From: Nematostella vectensis
Lineage: Eukaryota; Cnidaria; Anthozoa; Actiniaria; Edwardsiidae
Length of the DNA stretch: 64,000 bases
Direction: 5' to 3'
NCBI RefSeq assembly: GCF_932526225.1
Contig: NC_064047.1
Coordinates: forward strand, 13,094,460-13,158,459
Shown here: one piece after another, positions 12,401-23,000 of the stretch
Layout of the letters: every line of letters starts with the position of its first letter
How positions within the stretch are numbered: position 1 is the stretch's first letter
Position numbers and translations under genes: made by a program
The notes under the pieces: generated by a model
What the model was told of the DNA's origin: nothing
The model's input: only the letters and a program-made list of their open reading frames with translations
The model's database searches: none

Positions 12401-15400
12401 AAGGAATTAGAAGGCGAAGGAATCAGGAGAAGAAGGAACTACGAGGCGAAGGAATCAGGAGAAGAAGGAACTAGGAGGCGAAGGAATCAGGAGAAGAAGG
12501 AACTAGGAGGCGAAGGAATTAGAAGGCGAAGGAATTAGAAGGCGAAGGAATTAGGGGAAGAAGGAACTAGGAGGCGAAGGAACTAGGAGGCGAAGGAACT
12601 AGAAGGCGAAGGAATCAGGGGAAGAAAGAACTAGGAGGCGAAGAAATTAAGAGAAGAAGGAACTAGGAGGCGAAGGAATCAGGAAAGAAGGAACTAGGAG
12701 GCGAAGAAATTAGGAGAAGAAGGAACTAGGAGGCGAAGGAATTAGGAAAAGAAGGAACTAGGAAGCGAAGGAATTGGGAGAAGAAGGAACTAGAAGGTGA
12801 AGGAATTAGGAGGCGATGAAGGAATTAGGAGGCGAAGAAATTAGGGGAAGAAGGAACTAGGAGGCGAAGGAATCAGGAGAAGAAGGAACTAGGAGGCGAA
12901 GGAATTAGGAGAAGAAGGAACTAGGACTCTTCCTATGTACCTTGTCTTTGACTCCGAATAAAGAAAGATATCCTGAGAAAGAATAAAATATTCTAGTAAG
13001 CAAATAAAATGACAGTTTTAAAGTCAATCAATATAAACCCCGATCTCTGTTTCTTAATACAGAAATCGTCCAGCACACATGTACTAAAGTATAGAATAAT
13101 GCCCAATACTCACCGATCCATTTTTATCGACAAGATATAGGGAGAATCGGTCAGCATGAATAGCTAAAAGACAAGAATAAATCAAATCACATCGGCTATT
13201 CCGGGCACTTTTAAGTTCTTTCTGCCTTACGGACACCCCTCTATTACGGGCACTCGTGAAAATCACCTCGGGCTCTCTTCGATTTAGCCTTGGCAATGTT
13301 CCTAACGAGCTCGTACATTACTCGAGCTTCCTTCAGCTTACCCTTAGCAATGTTTCCAACGAGCTCATACATAAATCGGGCTTCCTTCGGCTTACCCTTA
13401 GCAATGTCCCCAACGAGCTCGTGAATGAATCGGGCTTACTTCGGCTTACCCTTAGCAATGTTCCTTACGACCTCGTGCTTGACTCGGGCTTCCTTCGGCT
13501 TACCTTTAGCAATGTTCGCAGCGAGCTCGTACATGACTCGCGCTTTCTTCGGTTGCTGGTTAATGTCTCTTGTCAGCTGTTGTAACATCTTCCGTTTATC
13601 AGTATGCACACAAAACTGCCGAAAAATGAAAAGAAATTTGAAAGAGCTTTCCGTGATACCTCTGTCTTTAAGCTGTTAAGCTTGCGCAAAAAAACATTAC
13701 CAGTTAACGGGGTTGATAGTAATAACTTTAACAATCATATAGCATACATACAAATATTTCAGAAAGGGTTGAACCCGGATAGTCGATGCGTGGTAACCCG
13801 AAGAGATTTATGGGTATCAATAAACAAGCAAATAAGCGTAAATCAAAACGAAATAAGGTTTGGAAACTGTGCATTTCTTTTGTGCCTGTAAACACTGATA
13901 TGGCTACACAGACCATTTATACAATACCCATGAGACACTGCGGGTTACGACAGATGGATTCTCGAGTGCAACCTTATTTGAAACAGGTGTATTCCAGTGA
14001 AAGGAAAAGTCTAAGCAACTAACTTAAGAAGTATAATCGAAATGTTATGGGTATTTGTGGGAATATAAAGAAGACAATTTGAGTTTGGCAAGGGAAGTTC
14101 TTTATGTTTTTAGAGACAGGACTGCAGATTAGGACTAAATTCAACCGAAATTGAGCTCAGTTCATAGTTTTATTATCAGAGTTCGAGTAAACGGTGTTAT
14201 GATGTGGTATACGAATGAAATTCTACCATTCATAGCATCATGGCATATTCCTTACCTTCCATCTGGATAATGAAGTCGACATTTCTAGATTAGAAAAAAT
14301 ACATTACACTTTAGGAAAGAACTAGTCTTTCGTTACTCCCCTTCCTACCCCTCCCCCTCCCCCTCATATGAAAGCCCACACCTCCCAAACTATTATCATA
14401 ACACGACTGTGGGCCTTTGTTTAAAACAAGCGCCATCTCAATTTTCTACGCTGCCCAAAAAGCCTTAATTTTTCATTTAATCTTGAAAGATTATGCGATG
14501 AAATAATAATAAAAAACGCTGCCCAAAAATCCTTAATTTTTCATTTAATCTTGAAAGATTATGCGATGAAATATTAAAAAAAGCTATGTACTAAATTTAC
14601 CAAATTCAATAACAAATATTGCAATTGCAATCATCCGATTGAAACTTTTTTCTCACCATCTAATATCCCTGAATTAAAACATATCCATAGCTTTCAAAAA
14701 TCTGTTTTCTGGACGAGATGAGTTCTGAGAGATGAGTTTTGCTTTGCTACTTACTGTTGTCTGGGCCAGAGGTCGAGATGAGATGGGTTTTGCGAATGAG
14801 CCATCTCTCAATCTGTTCCCTGCTCGCCACCTCGAGAATGACTTCATCAAGGAAACTGGGATTCGCGCCCAAGAACTCCTTGACTTGTAATTCGGTCAAA
14901 TTTGTAGAGGCTACAATACAGCATGCAGCATAAGGTACTAGATCCCGTTCTTTTGGTAAACTCCACGGCACTGGGAGCTCTTCTCCTATGTTGTCTACAT
15001 ACTTCATGTTTACACAAGTCCTATTAGTTACTATGTTCCTATTGGTTACTATGGACCTATTGGTTACTATGGTCCTATTGGTTACTATGGACCTATTGGT
15101 TACTATGGACCTATTGGTTACTATGGTCCTATTGGTTACTATGGACCTATTGGTTACTATGGTCCTATTGGTTACTATGTTCCTATTGGTTACTATGGAC
15201 CTATTGGTTACTATGGACCTATTGGTTACTATGGTCCTATTGGTTACTATGGTCCTATTGGTTACTATGGTCCTATTAGTTACTATGGTCCTATTGGTTA
15301 CTATGGTCCTATTAGTTACTATGGTCCTATTGGTTACTATGGTCCTATTGGTTACTATGGTCCTATTGGTTACTATGGTCCTATTGGTTACTATGGTCCT

Positions 15401-18400
15401 ATTGGTTACTATGGTCCTTGAATGGCGTGGTTGCTAATGACCTGCACGGAAATGTGAGATAACTCCGCCCGCGTCCCTTCTGTCATCTTAAAGTGCAACT
15501 AAAGCAATAAAAACAGTGTCCTCCAAAACGGTTCATTAATCGATATCTTATATCCCCTATATCTTAGTAGAATTACAGCCCTTTGAATAGCCGGTCTGTA
15601 AAACTCCTTTGTCGAAGACCAAGAAATTGATCGCGAGCACGTGGCGCGAAAGTTGGCGTTGCATTTTATTCTATGCTCTATGTAAGCTCGCGCTCGTGAA
15701 ACTCAAGCGCTTGTGAGTTGTCATGAGAAAGTGAAACACCTCTTTTCAAAAAGAAATAACTAGCTAAGGACAGCTGGAAAATGCAAAAAAAAATTAAGTA
15801 GAAAAAGGGTTTAATACTGGTTTTTGATTTTTTTTTCGAATTGTCGATCGGGCGGGCCCTAACGTAATATAAGCCAACAGGCGCACCCGCTGTTTACAAA
15901 TATTTTCCAAACAGAAATCTCCAAGATGCTTACTACCTAATTTCTCGAAACTTGGGTCTAATATTATCAAAGTTTTTCAAATTATCGAGGACTGTATGGC
16001 TTTTTTTTCCCCATATTCCCAGCTCAAATATCTATTGCATCCAATCTTGAGCGTATTTTGAACTTGTTGTTTGGATGAGTGTGATCGGGAACGTCACGTC
16101 CCGTGGAAATTTTTGCTAAAGACAGGCGCACCCGCTGTTTACAAATATTTTCCAAACAGAAATCTCCAAGATGCTTACTACCTAATTTCTCGAAACTTGG
16201 GTCTAATATTATCAAAGTTTTTCAAATTATCGAGGACTGTACGGCTTTTTTTCCCCATATTCCCAGCTCAAATATCTATTGCATCCAATCTTGAGCGTAT
16301 TTTGAACTTGTTGTTTGGATGAGTGTGATCGGGAACGTCACGTCCCGTGGAAATTTTTGCTAAAGATTCATTATTGCATTTGTCGAAAACGTGGTTCCTT
16401 TAGCAATTAATTTAGTTGTCGATGTAATATGACCTTTGGATAAGATGTTGTCCATCCAAATACCCCGAATGACCCAGGCTTGTGCGAGATGGCGATCATT
16501 TTATGCAAGATGGAACAACAATGCATCGCAGCAATGGCGCCGTGTTGCACCGTAAACTTGATGGAAATACTTGTCTGAAAATCCTCATTTCTAGTTTATA
16601 TCACTCGACTATGTCGACCTTACACTTTGTAACTTATTCTTAGATTATTACTTAGACTTGTTTTTCCTTTTCAGAGACAACGTATAAAAATATAGTGATT
16701 TCTGTTATGGTTATTCTAGCAAAGAAAAAAAAAACACTTCTCGAAGGTCTTCTTATTTGGTGATACTTTTCGCGCCAATTCGAGCATAAACCATTAGGGG
16801 GACTGGTCAAGTAGGTGTTTCAAGCCGGCTATTTTGAAAACCTGTAGAATATCATGAATTGGCCCCCTGATAATGTGTTTTTTGTTCGTTGACAGCGATT
16901 CTGTACTAATAAGGGATGTTACATATTGATAAATAAACCAATTTCGATAATGTTGCTTTTATTCCTTTAGATACACTTAAAATTCCTATGGACCCACCCA
17001 TGTTCAAGAATCCGGGTTTCCCGGTAAAAAAGGGGACTAACAGAGCATTTTCATCCCCCTTTCTTACTCAACACTTCAAGTACTGAACTTCTTAGTACTG
17101 AAGTTTAGTTCGTCAGTACTAATACCACATCCCCCATAAATCCCTGGTCAAACAGAACGCATGCCAGGCCACGGAACTATCTAAATGAAAACGCTTCGTG
17201 TGGACGCGGATCTTTTTGAAAACGGAACAAAAAGGTTGCGTTTTCAAAAGAAAACAGACACGTGGGGACAGGGTCTAACTTTATGATCTTGCCAAATATT
17301 AAGAAAGTTTCGAGAAAAAAGTGTTTGATTACGACAACAACAACAACAATATAACTTTATTTATACCACACACAGAAATTACAGTAAGAAAATAAATAAT
17401 AATTACAGATTTTGGGTATTGGCTGCCTAGAAGTAACTAAAAAGCTAATCTGGCTAGGCAGCACGACGACATACGACGACAGCACGACGACACGACGACA
17501 TACGACGACAGCACGACGACAGCACGACAGCATACGTCCTTTCCGCGCGTCTAGTTTTGTTTGATTCTGAAGTAAATACCCATAAGGGGCCGATTACATG
17601 AAAAATTTCAGCCCGGGCTGAGTTTTCATCCCGTTTAGTGAGGCTTAAAGTCCAGCCCGCTATCCTCCACAAATACTTTTAAAATTGCTCTTTGGATAAC
17701 ATGAACGAGTTTTCAGCCCGGGATCAATTTCAGCCCTGGGGGAGTTTTCCAGCCCGGTCTGGCAAACCGGGCTAGGGTTTTCAGCACGGGCTAGCGGGTT
17801 AAAATCGCCATGAAATCGCGTAAATATTTCAGCCCGGGCTGGATAACAATACAATTCGAGTCCAGCCCAGGCTGAATAGAACTCAGCCCGGGCTGGATTT
17901 AAGTAATATAATCGGTAAGCAGCTGCCCGGGCTGAAGTTTCATCCCGGCCTGAAATCCATCATGTTATCGCGCGCTTTTATAAGGGAAAATCTAAGAGGC
18001 CGACTTGGGGCATGGCTAAGGGACAACAACAAATATGAAAGGACATCACTACGAACCCAGGGGAAGTGAAATATCATAAATTCAACGCTCGATGCTAGGG
18101 CGTCGAAGGAACGGCCTTTGTAGTCACAGCAGTACGGGAAGTATTATCCTCCTATGTTTTACTTCTTTGATGGCAAGTAGATGACATTTTGAACTTATAT
18201 TTGATTGGCTAAGAAATATATCTTTGTAAATCGATACGTCTTTAGAGGTGGGTAAACATTGTTATTAAAAATCTCAATGAGACTCATAGGACGAGGGGAA
18301 TTATTTTTTATCTTGAGACTCAATAGTTGAGTAATTGTTTTAATATAAATCACATAGTATTTGACCCGCATTTTCCATAACTGTGTAAACTGTCTAGAAT

Positions 18401-19160
18401 GTAAAATTTCATTATAGAGCTATCAATTTCTCCGTGTGCTATCGCATTACAAATTCTTGAATGGTATAAATTACATCACGTTTCAAGGCAAGTTTGAGCG
18501 ATTTTAATAACAAAGACGTACAAAAACTTAATTAAATTGGTTAGAGAAGTCATTTTAAGTATAATCCTAATTTGAATCCAACGTGAGAGCGCCAAATAAC
18601 ATAATAATATTTGTTGTTACGGATAGACTTTCCGAATGCAAAGATATCGGATAGACAAGAAATCTGCGGGCCCGATCTCTGAGTGATTTAGAGTTAAGAA
18701 ATCGAAATAATAACGGTCTTGAATCACATTGATATAGAGGAAGTCAGTAAGCCTTAAAATGTCTTAAACAAAATAAAAGAAAAACTCAATTATTATTTTT
18801 TAACTAAAAAGCCCTTCACAGATGAGTAATAAGTTCTTCATCGCTCATTGAATATAGCAACGGAACATTGTTGCATGACAACAGTAGGATTTTTAAGAAA
18901 GAAGGTGATTTACAAGTACTTAGTAGTATGGTGCTAAATATTTGTTAGGTTTTATCGCTTGAAGATCAGATTGTCAGACAGATTTGCAAAGCGAAATCGT
19001 GTGCAAACTTACTTCGCGAATGTCGACATCTAACGTTCTCCAGAGAAACCCCATTTTCCTTTAAAATCGGCTTCACCGGAACTTGGTTTGGGAGCGGTGG
19101 GAGTCTTCGAACACTAACTTGTCTCGTTGGTGAAGACATATTGGGACTTAACTTCAACAT
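1..19160 (-). CDS. Dual-GAF cyclic-nucleotide phosphodiesterase (PDE5/6/11-like), 3'-truncated by window
   Basis: It hydrolyses cGMP and/or cAMP; tandem GAF domains in this family bind cyclic nucleotide and regulate the C-terminal catalytic domain. I traced 23 exons (minus): 19013-19160, 14755-14910, 14256-14284, 13504-13615, 13114-13163, 12941-12972, 11012-11111, 10508-10541, 9822-9881, 9579-9637, 9374-9424, 9185-9243, 8761-8812, 8144-8277, 7112-7273, 6673-6728, 5104-5162, 4266-4408, 3429-3518, 3202-3349, 2612-2767, 1761-1811, 1078-1199. They total 2063 nt (687 codons plus 2 nt), and every junction is GT-AG and phase-consistent. The start ATG at 19160 follows an in-frame TAA; ATG 19139 is an alternative. 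GAF-A is about residues 112-277, GAF-B about 295-451, and the catalytic domain starts about 500. The rest of the catalytic domain, including the glutamine pocket, is outside the window. The subfamily is uncertain: the architecture recalls PDE5/11, while parts of the catalytic domain recall PDE2. Confidence 0.93.
442..1077. other. phosphodiesterase intron, no gene seen
   Basis: I searched the minus strand here for the next catalytic exon, which should carry the conserved ACDL-type segment, and did not find it. It presumably lies left of the window. About 895-1025 holds several GCGCGC blocks, including a loose inverted repeat (the TATAAG...GCGCGCGCAT element at 887-905 against 1012-1032), which may be a small degenerate fold-back element. 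Confidence 0.5.
1078..3518 (-). CDS. Phosphodiesterase catalytic-domain exons
   Basis: There are five exons. 3429-3518 starts [11 protein letters not shown]. 3202-3349 carries [13 protein letters not shown] followed by YHNWCHAF, the first HNWxH metal/catalytic motif, and ends LTDYE. 2612-2767 carries [13 protein letters not shown], the HD metal motif, then MEWHHF. 1761-1811 reads [17 protein letters not shown]. 1078-1199 carries [10 protein letters not shown], matching the family's IxATDLxxxF helix. The metal-binding histidines and aspartates visible here are intact, which argues for a functional enzyme. Unlike most family members, the residue between HNW and HAF is Cys rather than Arg or Met. 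Confidence 0.93.
1487..1612. repeat. Dispersed repeat, copy A
   Basis: It shares an ordered series of blocks with 63805-63935: CGCCAttTT, GCATCCATTTCCATC, a block with aAcC.ATATTTT, then AATAaAgTATTAAAC. The order and orientation are the same, with substitutions and small indels between the blocks. It lies in a phosphodiesterase intron. Its class is unknown. Confidence 0.55.
2542..2645. repeat. 52-bp tandem duplication spanning a splice donor
   Basis: There are two copies at period 52. On the minus strand each holds the last 23 nt of the HD-motif exon (ending GTCTTTATACTAGAG) followed by the donor gtacgcatgtcaagg. The exon-proximal donor at 2611/2610 keeps the reading frame (156-nt exon, phase 0 on both sides). 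Confidence 0.9.
2815..3250. repeat. Degenerate copies of an exon end plus donor
   Basis: The end of the HNWxH exon (minus strand: TGTGGATTGTCATACGAGATAACG... ending TATGAG then gtagg) recurs in the downstream intron at about 3068-3112 and 2935-2990, and as a weaker copy at about 2835-2860. The copy ending near 2940 retains ATGAG followed by gtacg. The spacer sequence with CGTGAC and CCAGTG motifs is repeated too, giving a diverged tandem series of roughly 120-150 bp units. Confidence 0.7.
4136..4290. repeat. About 48-bp repeat, 3 copies, spanning a splice donor
   Basis: On the minus strand the unit is GGCGTTCAACAG then gtaccgtaagcaaagcctatag. The first copy is the true end of the exon 4266-4408. 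Two or three more copies follow in the intron with gtactgtaag and gtagtgtaag donors. Each copy holds two GTs in donor-like context. Confidence 0.88.
4266..9243 (-). CDS. Phosphodiesterase GAF-B and linker exons
   Basis: The exons in order are: 9185-9243 ([18 protein letters not shown]), 8761-8812 ([17 protein letters not shown]), 8144-8277 ([24 protein letters not shown]), 7112-7273 ([32 protein letters not shown]), 6673-6728 ([18 protein letters not shown]), 5104-5162 ([17 protein letters not shown]) and 4266-4408 (VALEVISYH). These contain the standard GAF signatures in order: ADRxSLFLLD, KGIAGxVAxTG, NIxDAYxDxRF. The last exon bridges to the catalytic domain. Donor choice at 9185 (AAG then gtgcgtg) rather than 9190 was forced by phase. 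Confidence 0.92.
5222..6522. repeat. 24-bp minisatellite, about 54 copies
   Basis: The unit is CATTCCCAAGTCTCACGCAGCAAA with few variants (CAAG for CAAA, GAAA for GCAAA). Because 24 is a multiple of three, several frames stay open for over 900 nt. It lies in the intron between phosphodiesterase exons 6673-6728 and 5104-5162. Copies are diverged at both ends, homogeneous in the middle. Confidence 0.97.
7915..8143. repeat. Degenerate repeat of about 30 bp abutting a splice donor
   Basis: About seven copies of ...ATCTAACAGGAAGCGGAAGTCGTACAG-like units end exactly at the donor of the GAF-B exon 8144-8277. On the minus strand each begins gtacgacttcc or gtaagacttcc. The intron side of the donor is therefore repeated, but I see no exon sequence in the unit. 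Confidence 0.8.
8820..9060. repeat. Degenerate 28-30 bp repeat (ACACGCAATCAGCGTGATATA)
   Basis: About eight diverged copies contain ACACGC and CAGCGTG or CAGTGTG half-palindromes. They fill the intron between exons 9185-9243 and 8761-8812. Confidence 0.8.
9374..13615 (-). CDS. Phosphodiesterase GAF-A exons
   Basis: The exons in order are: 13504-13615 ([20 protein letters not shown], ending [13 protein letters not shown]), 13114-13163 ([16 protein letters not shown]), 12941-12972 ([11 protein letters not shown]), 11012-11111 ([21 protein letters not shown]), 10508-10541 (DERFPKGIG), 9822-9881 ([17 protein letters not shown]), 9579-9637 ([19 protein letters not shown]) and 9374-9424 ([16 protein letters not shown]). 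[10 protein letters not shown] and the NKFD-region equivalents mark a regulatory GAF. Introns are long and repeat-filled although several exons are under 60 nt. Confidence 0.92.
10930..11035. repeat. 26-27 bp repeat, 3-4 copies, spanning a splice donor
   Basis: The minus-strand unit is roughly TATCAAAGACATATTAGGG then gtaagggg. The first copy is the last ~15 nt of GAF-A exon 11012-11111 (ATTAAAGACATATTAGGG) plus its donor. Three further copies follow in the intron, at least two keeping ggggtaagg. Confidence 0.9.
11165..12930. repeat. 1.75-kb purine-rich minisatellite with acceptor-like units on the sense strand
   Basis: Mixed units of about 15-32 bp are built from GAAGGAACTAGGAGGC, GAAGGAATCAGGAGA and GAAGGAATTAGAAGGC. 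On the minus strand, the coding strand of the surrounding gene, each reads as a pyrimidine run ending CCTAG or TCCTAG. The array fills the intron between exons 12941-12972 and 11012-11111, ending about 55 nt upstream (in gene orientation) of the true acceptor. Confidence 0.95.
13256..13540. repeat. 54-bp repeat, 5 copies, spanning a splice donor
   Basis: The CTTACC(C/T)TTAGCAATG core recurs at 13337, 13391, 13445 and 13499 (period 54), with a degenerate fifth copy near 13283. On the minus strand each copy is the end of GAF-A exon 13504-13615 (ATGTACGAGCTCG...AACATTGCTAAAG) followed by gtaagccgaagg. The 13499 copy is the true junction. Confidence 0.93.
14256..19160 (-). CDS. Phosphodiesterase N-terminal exons
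   Basis: Exon 1 (19013-19160) encodes a proline- and basic-rich N-terminus including [11 protein letters not shown]. Exon 2 (14755-14910) encodes [20 protein letters not shown] and ERWLIRKTH, the N-terminal helix module seen before GAF-A in PDE5/11-type enzymes. Exon 3 (14256-14284) is only 29 nt ([10 protein letters not shown]). All three join in phase (1, 1, 0). Intron 1 is 4.1 kb and full of duplications. An ATG at 15007 opens a frame into exon 2, but I prefer the acceptor ending at 14911 because it joins exon 1 in phase. Confidence 0.82.
14453..14585. repeat. Tandem duplication of about 68 bp, 2 copies
   Basis: Two nearly identical copies start at CGCTGCCCAAAAA and end at GCGATGAAATA, in a phosphodiesterase intron. 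Confidence 0.9.
15015..15422. repeat. 18-bp minisatellite, about 22 copies
   Basis: The unit is CTATTGGTTACTATGGTC (variants GGAC, GTTC, ATTAGTT). The sense strand of the gene reads ATAGTAACCAATAGGACC, so each unit contains CCAAT. It lies in intron 1, about 100 bp upstream of the exon 2 acceptor. A 149-aa plus-strand frame through it is an artefact of the 18-bp period. Confidence 0.96.
15879..16368. repeat. 245-bp tandem duplication
   Basis: Two near-identical copies start CAGGCGCACCCGCTG (15879 and 16124) and end TTTTTGCTAAAGA. The few differences include TATGGC versus TACGGC and one extra T. It is a recent segmental duplication inside intron 1. Confidence 0.95.
17455..17540. repeat. CGACAGCACGACGACA simple repeat
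   Basis: ACGACGACAGCACGACGACATACG-type repeat in intron 1. I see no gene in it. Confidence 0.85.
17605..17965. other. Cluster of CAGCCCGGGCTG palindromes
   Basis: At least four exact or near-exact copies of the 12-bp palindrome CAGCCCGGGCTG occur (near 17611, 17831, 17884, 17931), with several half-sites (CATCCCG, CAGCCCGGG, CAGCCCAGGCTG) within 360 bp. The surroundings are AT-rich intron, so the cluster stands out in GC content. Confidence 0.8.
18000..19012. other. Intron 1 remainder, nothing recognised
   Basis: AT-rich sequence without a convincing reading frame, RNA gene or repeat that I can identify. Confidence 0.5.
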
Positions 19161-20021
19161 TGATTAATAAAGTAGTTACATTTCCAGAATTCGATCGAAA
19201 GTCTTCAGCCATTGTGTTGTCAAGTATGGCTCTTACGTTACGGAGCTCGCGCTCTTTACGAGGATCCTCGGAAATGCTCGGGTACTACGAAATACTCCGG
19301 GCAAGCATCGGTAGATTATCGTGATGAGGATTTCCGCTAATATCCTCTTGAATTAACTCAACACAACACTCACGCGTAAAATAATGCCCTCTCGAGCGGT
19401 GAAAGAGCGAATAAACATTTCCGTACGCTTCCAATTTTAATAACTAACTAAATAACCAAAATACAATTTGAAGGGTAAAATTCTTTCCTCTTTTCCTAAA
19501 AAAAGCTGCTAAATCCTAGATTATTTCGCATTTCTCTCGGTTTTTTCTAATAAAGAAAATTTGTACTAATTGCGTGGGCTTTTTATAGTCATCACTCTTT
19601 TGCGATGCTCATGAATGAGAAAAAACATTATCAAGTTGCAAAGAAGAAATAAGGAATAATGTTTACCCTTTGATGTTTTCCGAATAAAGTTCGAGTCAGA
19701 AAGCACACACAGATTGGAAACATTCAAAAAATTTTCAGACTATTGAGGGCAGATCAAATGGGGATGTAAGTTGTTGATATACCAACTCTCATGACCGTGC
19801 ACTCTCACGAACTCCCATTTACTTTTAAACATGTTCAAATTTGACATGAGAGTCGATGAGAGTGGTCGCCGTTGGATCACGTGAATAAGAGAAGGGACAT
19901 ATCCAGGATTTCAAAATAGGGGGGAGGGGGTGTGGATTTAATGGCCGGAAAGACGGGTTTTAACTCATCCTGTCGGGGATTAACAGTATATTAGTTTTAC
20001 GTGACGCAAAATGGCGTGAGG
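19161..20021. other. 5' flank of the phosphodiesterase gene; intergenic
   Basis: This should hold the 5' UTR and promoter of the minus-strand phosphodiesterase. I see no TATA box I would defend. No coding region is evident. Confidence 0.45.
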
Positions 20022-23000
20022 GTACGGAAGCCCATGAGGGCCACTCAAGATTTTCGTTAACAACATCTCACCTTTCGGTCACGACTTTGAACTATTTGCG
20101 TCACGACAACTCACTTTGAGTGTCACGACAAAGCACTATTTGATTATCGCTTAAAACATTGCAGGTTTAGTTCACAATATCGCACTTTGTGTCTCAAAAC
20201 ATCGCACTTTGTGTCTTAAACAACTCATCATTTTGCCTTTGCTTAAAACATTTCAGTATAAACAGCACGTCAGGAGAAAATGCCCTTTAGCAAGAAATGG
20301 CAAGAATATACGACTCGCCTTAAAAATTTGCTAATTTCACTAAATATGAATCTCCCGTCCTTTTACGTTAAGAAGTCAATCGATAATTTTACGATTCGTG
20401 GCACAAATGATTATGTGTTCCGGGATGGAATGTCTAAAACATCCATTTCTTAAAACATTTCAGTATATCGTTCACGACATTCAACTTTGTGCTTGTAACA
20501 TAGCACTATTTGTCTATTGCATAAAATATTTTACTTTGTGCTTTATAACATGGGACTTTGTGTCTTAAAAAATCTCGCGATTTGCCGAATGCGCAAATTA
20601 TTTCAGGTTTTGTCTATTGCATAAAATATTCAACTTTGTGTCTTAAAAATCTCGCGATTTTCCGAATGCGCAAATCATTCCAGTTTTTGTCCGTGCATTG
20701 AATATTTAACTTTGTGTTTCATAACATGGTACTTTGTGTCTTAAAAAATATCGCGATTTGCAGAATGCGCAAATCATTTCAGTTTTTTTCTATTGCATAA
20801 AATAACTAACTTTGTGTTTTATAACATGGTACTTCGTGTCTTAAAAAATATCGCGATTTGCCGAATGGCCAAAAATTTCAGTTTTGGTCTAGGCATAAAT
20901 TATTTAACTTTGTGCTTTAGAACTTCATTTCACAAATTTGAAGAGAATTTTCAAATAACTGGATTCTATACGAATGACCTGTGAGCTCCCTACAAGGACT
21001 AAAAACTAAACAGAACGTCAGGATAGGCCGAGGAAAAGAAGCCTTAGCGATACGGGATCAAAGGCTGAACTGTACAGGACCCGAAATGATCCCAGGACCC
21101 GAAACGATCCCAGGACCCGAAATGATCCCCAAAAGTACCCCAACTGATCCCGGGACCCGAAACGATACCGAGGAGTCCCCGAAATCAACCCCACGGAATT
21201 GCGGTAATGGACAAAGGGAAAGCAGAAGAAGCACTTCCAATTCTTAAAGCATAATTTAGGGTTGACAGCCAATCTATTTCTAAATAACATGACTTAAAAA
21301 ACTTAAATTCCAATACAATACTTCTATTTATTACATTGCCCCGGCGGTAAACCCATAAACAGAGTCCTAAACAAATACACAACTTTTAATTGCTACTGAA
21401 AGGAGTACAACATAAACATAGCACAGCCAAAGCACAGCCTTGCTCAGAACAACCAAACTTTTGACCTTCGAAACATTTGCAGTTCCAACACATGACTCTG
21501 ACACTATAAATCTCGTTTCCGGTAAACATCACCCTAAAAATCTATATTCATTTGACAACCAAACGTGTTTTTCACCACGAAATCCATGTTCACACGAGCG
21601 AATATTTACCGACAGCCGGTTTGGCCGAGAAGATGGAATTACAAAAGCACACTGAGTAATGCACTCGAACAACCCTTTTACTACCGTTGCAAAATATTAA
21701 GAGATGTGGCTTTTGTTGAAAGCAATATGTGAGTTTTGAATTTCCTTATGTAGTAGTGCGTACACCACTGCATGATTTCTCTCTATCTCTCTTTATGATA
21801 GGTCTTTCATTCACCGAACACAAACAAACATTTTCCTACGGGAAAGCAGAGGCATGTCTAATCTTTGGAGACATTCGTTTATGGCTTGTTATATATGAAT
21901 TATTTATTCACGCCTGGTTCTTCAGATTACCATCACGGGAATTTTTATTTGACCCCAATTGTTGACTCAACCAAGCTGTCGAAAGCTGTATTTCCCGCGC
22001 AGTCGTATATAAAAATCTTAATACTATGGTTTTAGTTAATTCAAATTTCTGGATAGTGACAAAAATGACGCTTAAATGTTTCATATGTTTTTAAAACTGA
22101 AAGCCAATCCTTCCACATTCCTGTTGTTTGTCCATTACTGCAATTCCTTGGGGTTCATTTCGGGGACTCTTGGGGATCGTTTCGGGTCCCGGGATCAGTT
22201 GGGGTACTTTTGGGGATCATTTCGGGTCCTGGGATCGTTTCGGGTCCTGGGATCATTTCGGGTCCTGTACAGAACTGGTTGAGAGCTCGCTCGAGCTTTA
22301 TTCGGTGTTCTATAGATGCAGGTGCCTCTAGCTCGCCTTGCGGGACTACGGCCCCAATGATGACTCTACATCGGAAGCCTCTCCTCCAAACGATAAATCA
22401 CGGCATTTGACTTTGTTTATAACTTAGGCGGCTCATCGCATTAATGCTAATAATATCTAAAGTTTTTGACAAACATTTACGGCATTCCATAATATCTTAG
22501 GCAACGACTCACAATGGGTAGCAATGCTGAACTTTTTACTTTGTCTTATCAACAATGCTATTTATTTCACTGAGCTTTATGGCTTATAATCTTTATTTAA
22601 TATTTATATTTACTTATATATCTCAATTTAAGCTCAGGATTTCGCAATTACGTTTCTAGTCTATTCGCAAAGCATGCTGGTCTATGTAGAAAAAAACTCA
22701 CTTTTTGCAAACGCACTTTGTGCTTCACAAGATTGCACTTTTTGCGTTACGACATTGGACTTTTTGCACAAGGACATGTGACTATTTGTCACACACGATT
22801 GGATGTTTAGGCTTGCGTCATGGCACATTATGCAAATCGCCAACAAAATCTGACTCTTGGACATGAGACAATTTGCTTCAAAACATCGCACATTATATCT
22901 CATAATATGGCACTTTTTCGCTTATAACATCGCACTTTTTGCGTGTATGACTTAGAATATCGCTTTTAACATCGCACTATTTGCGTGTATGACTTAGAAT

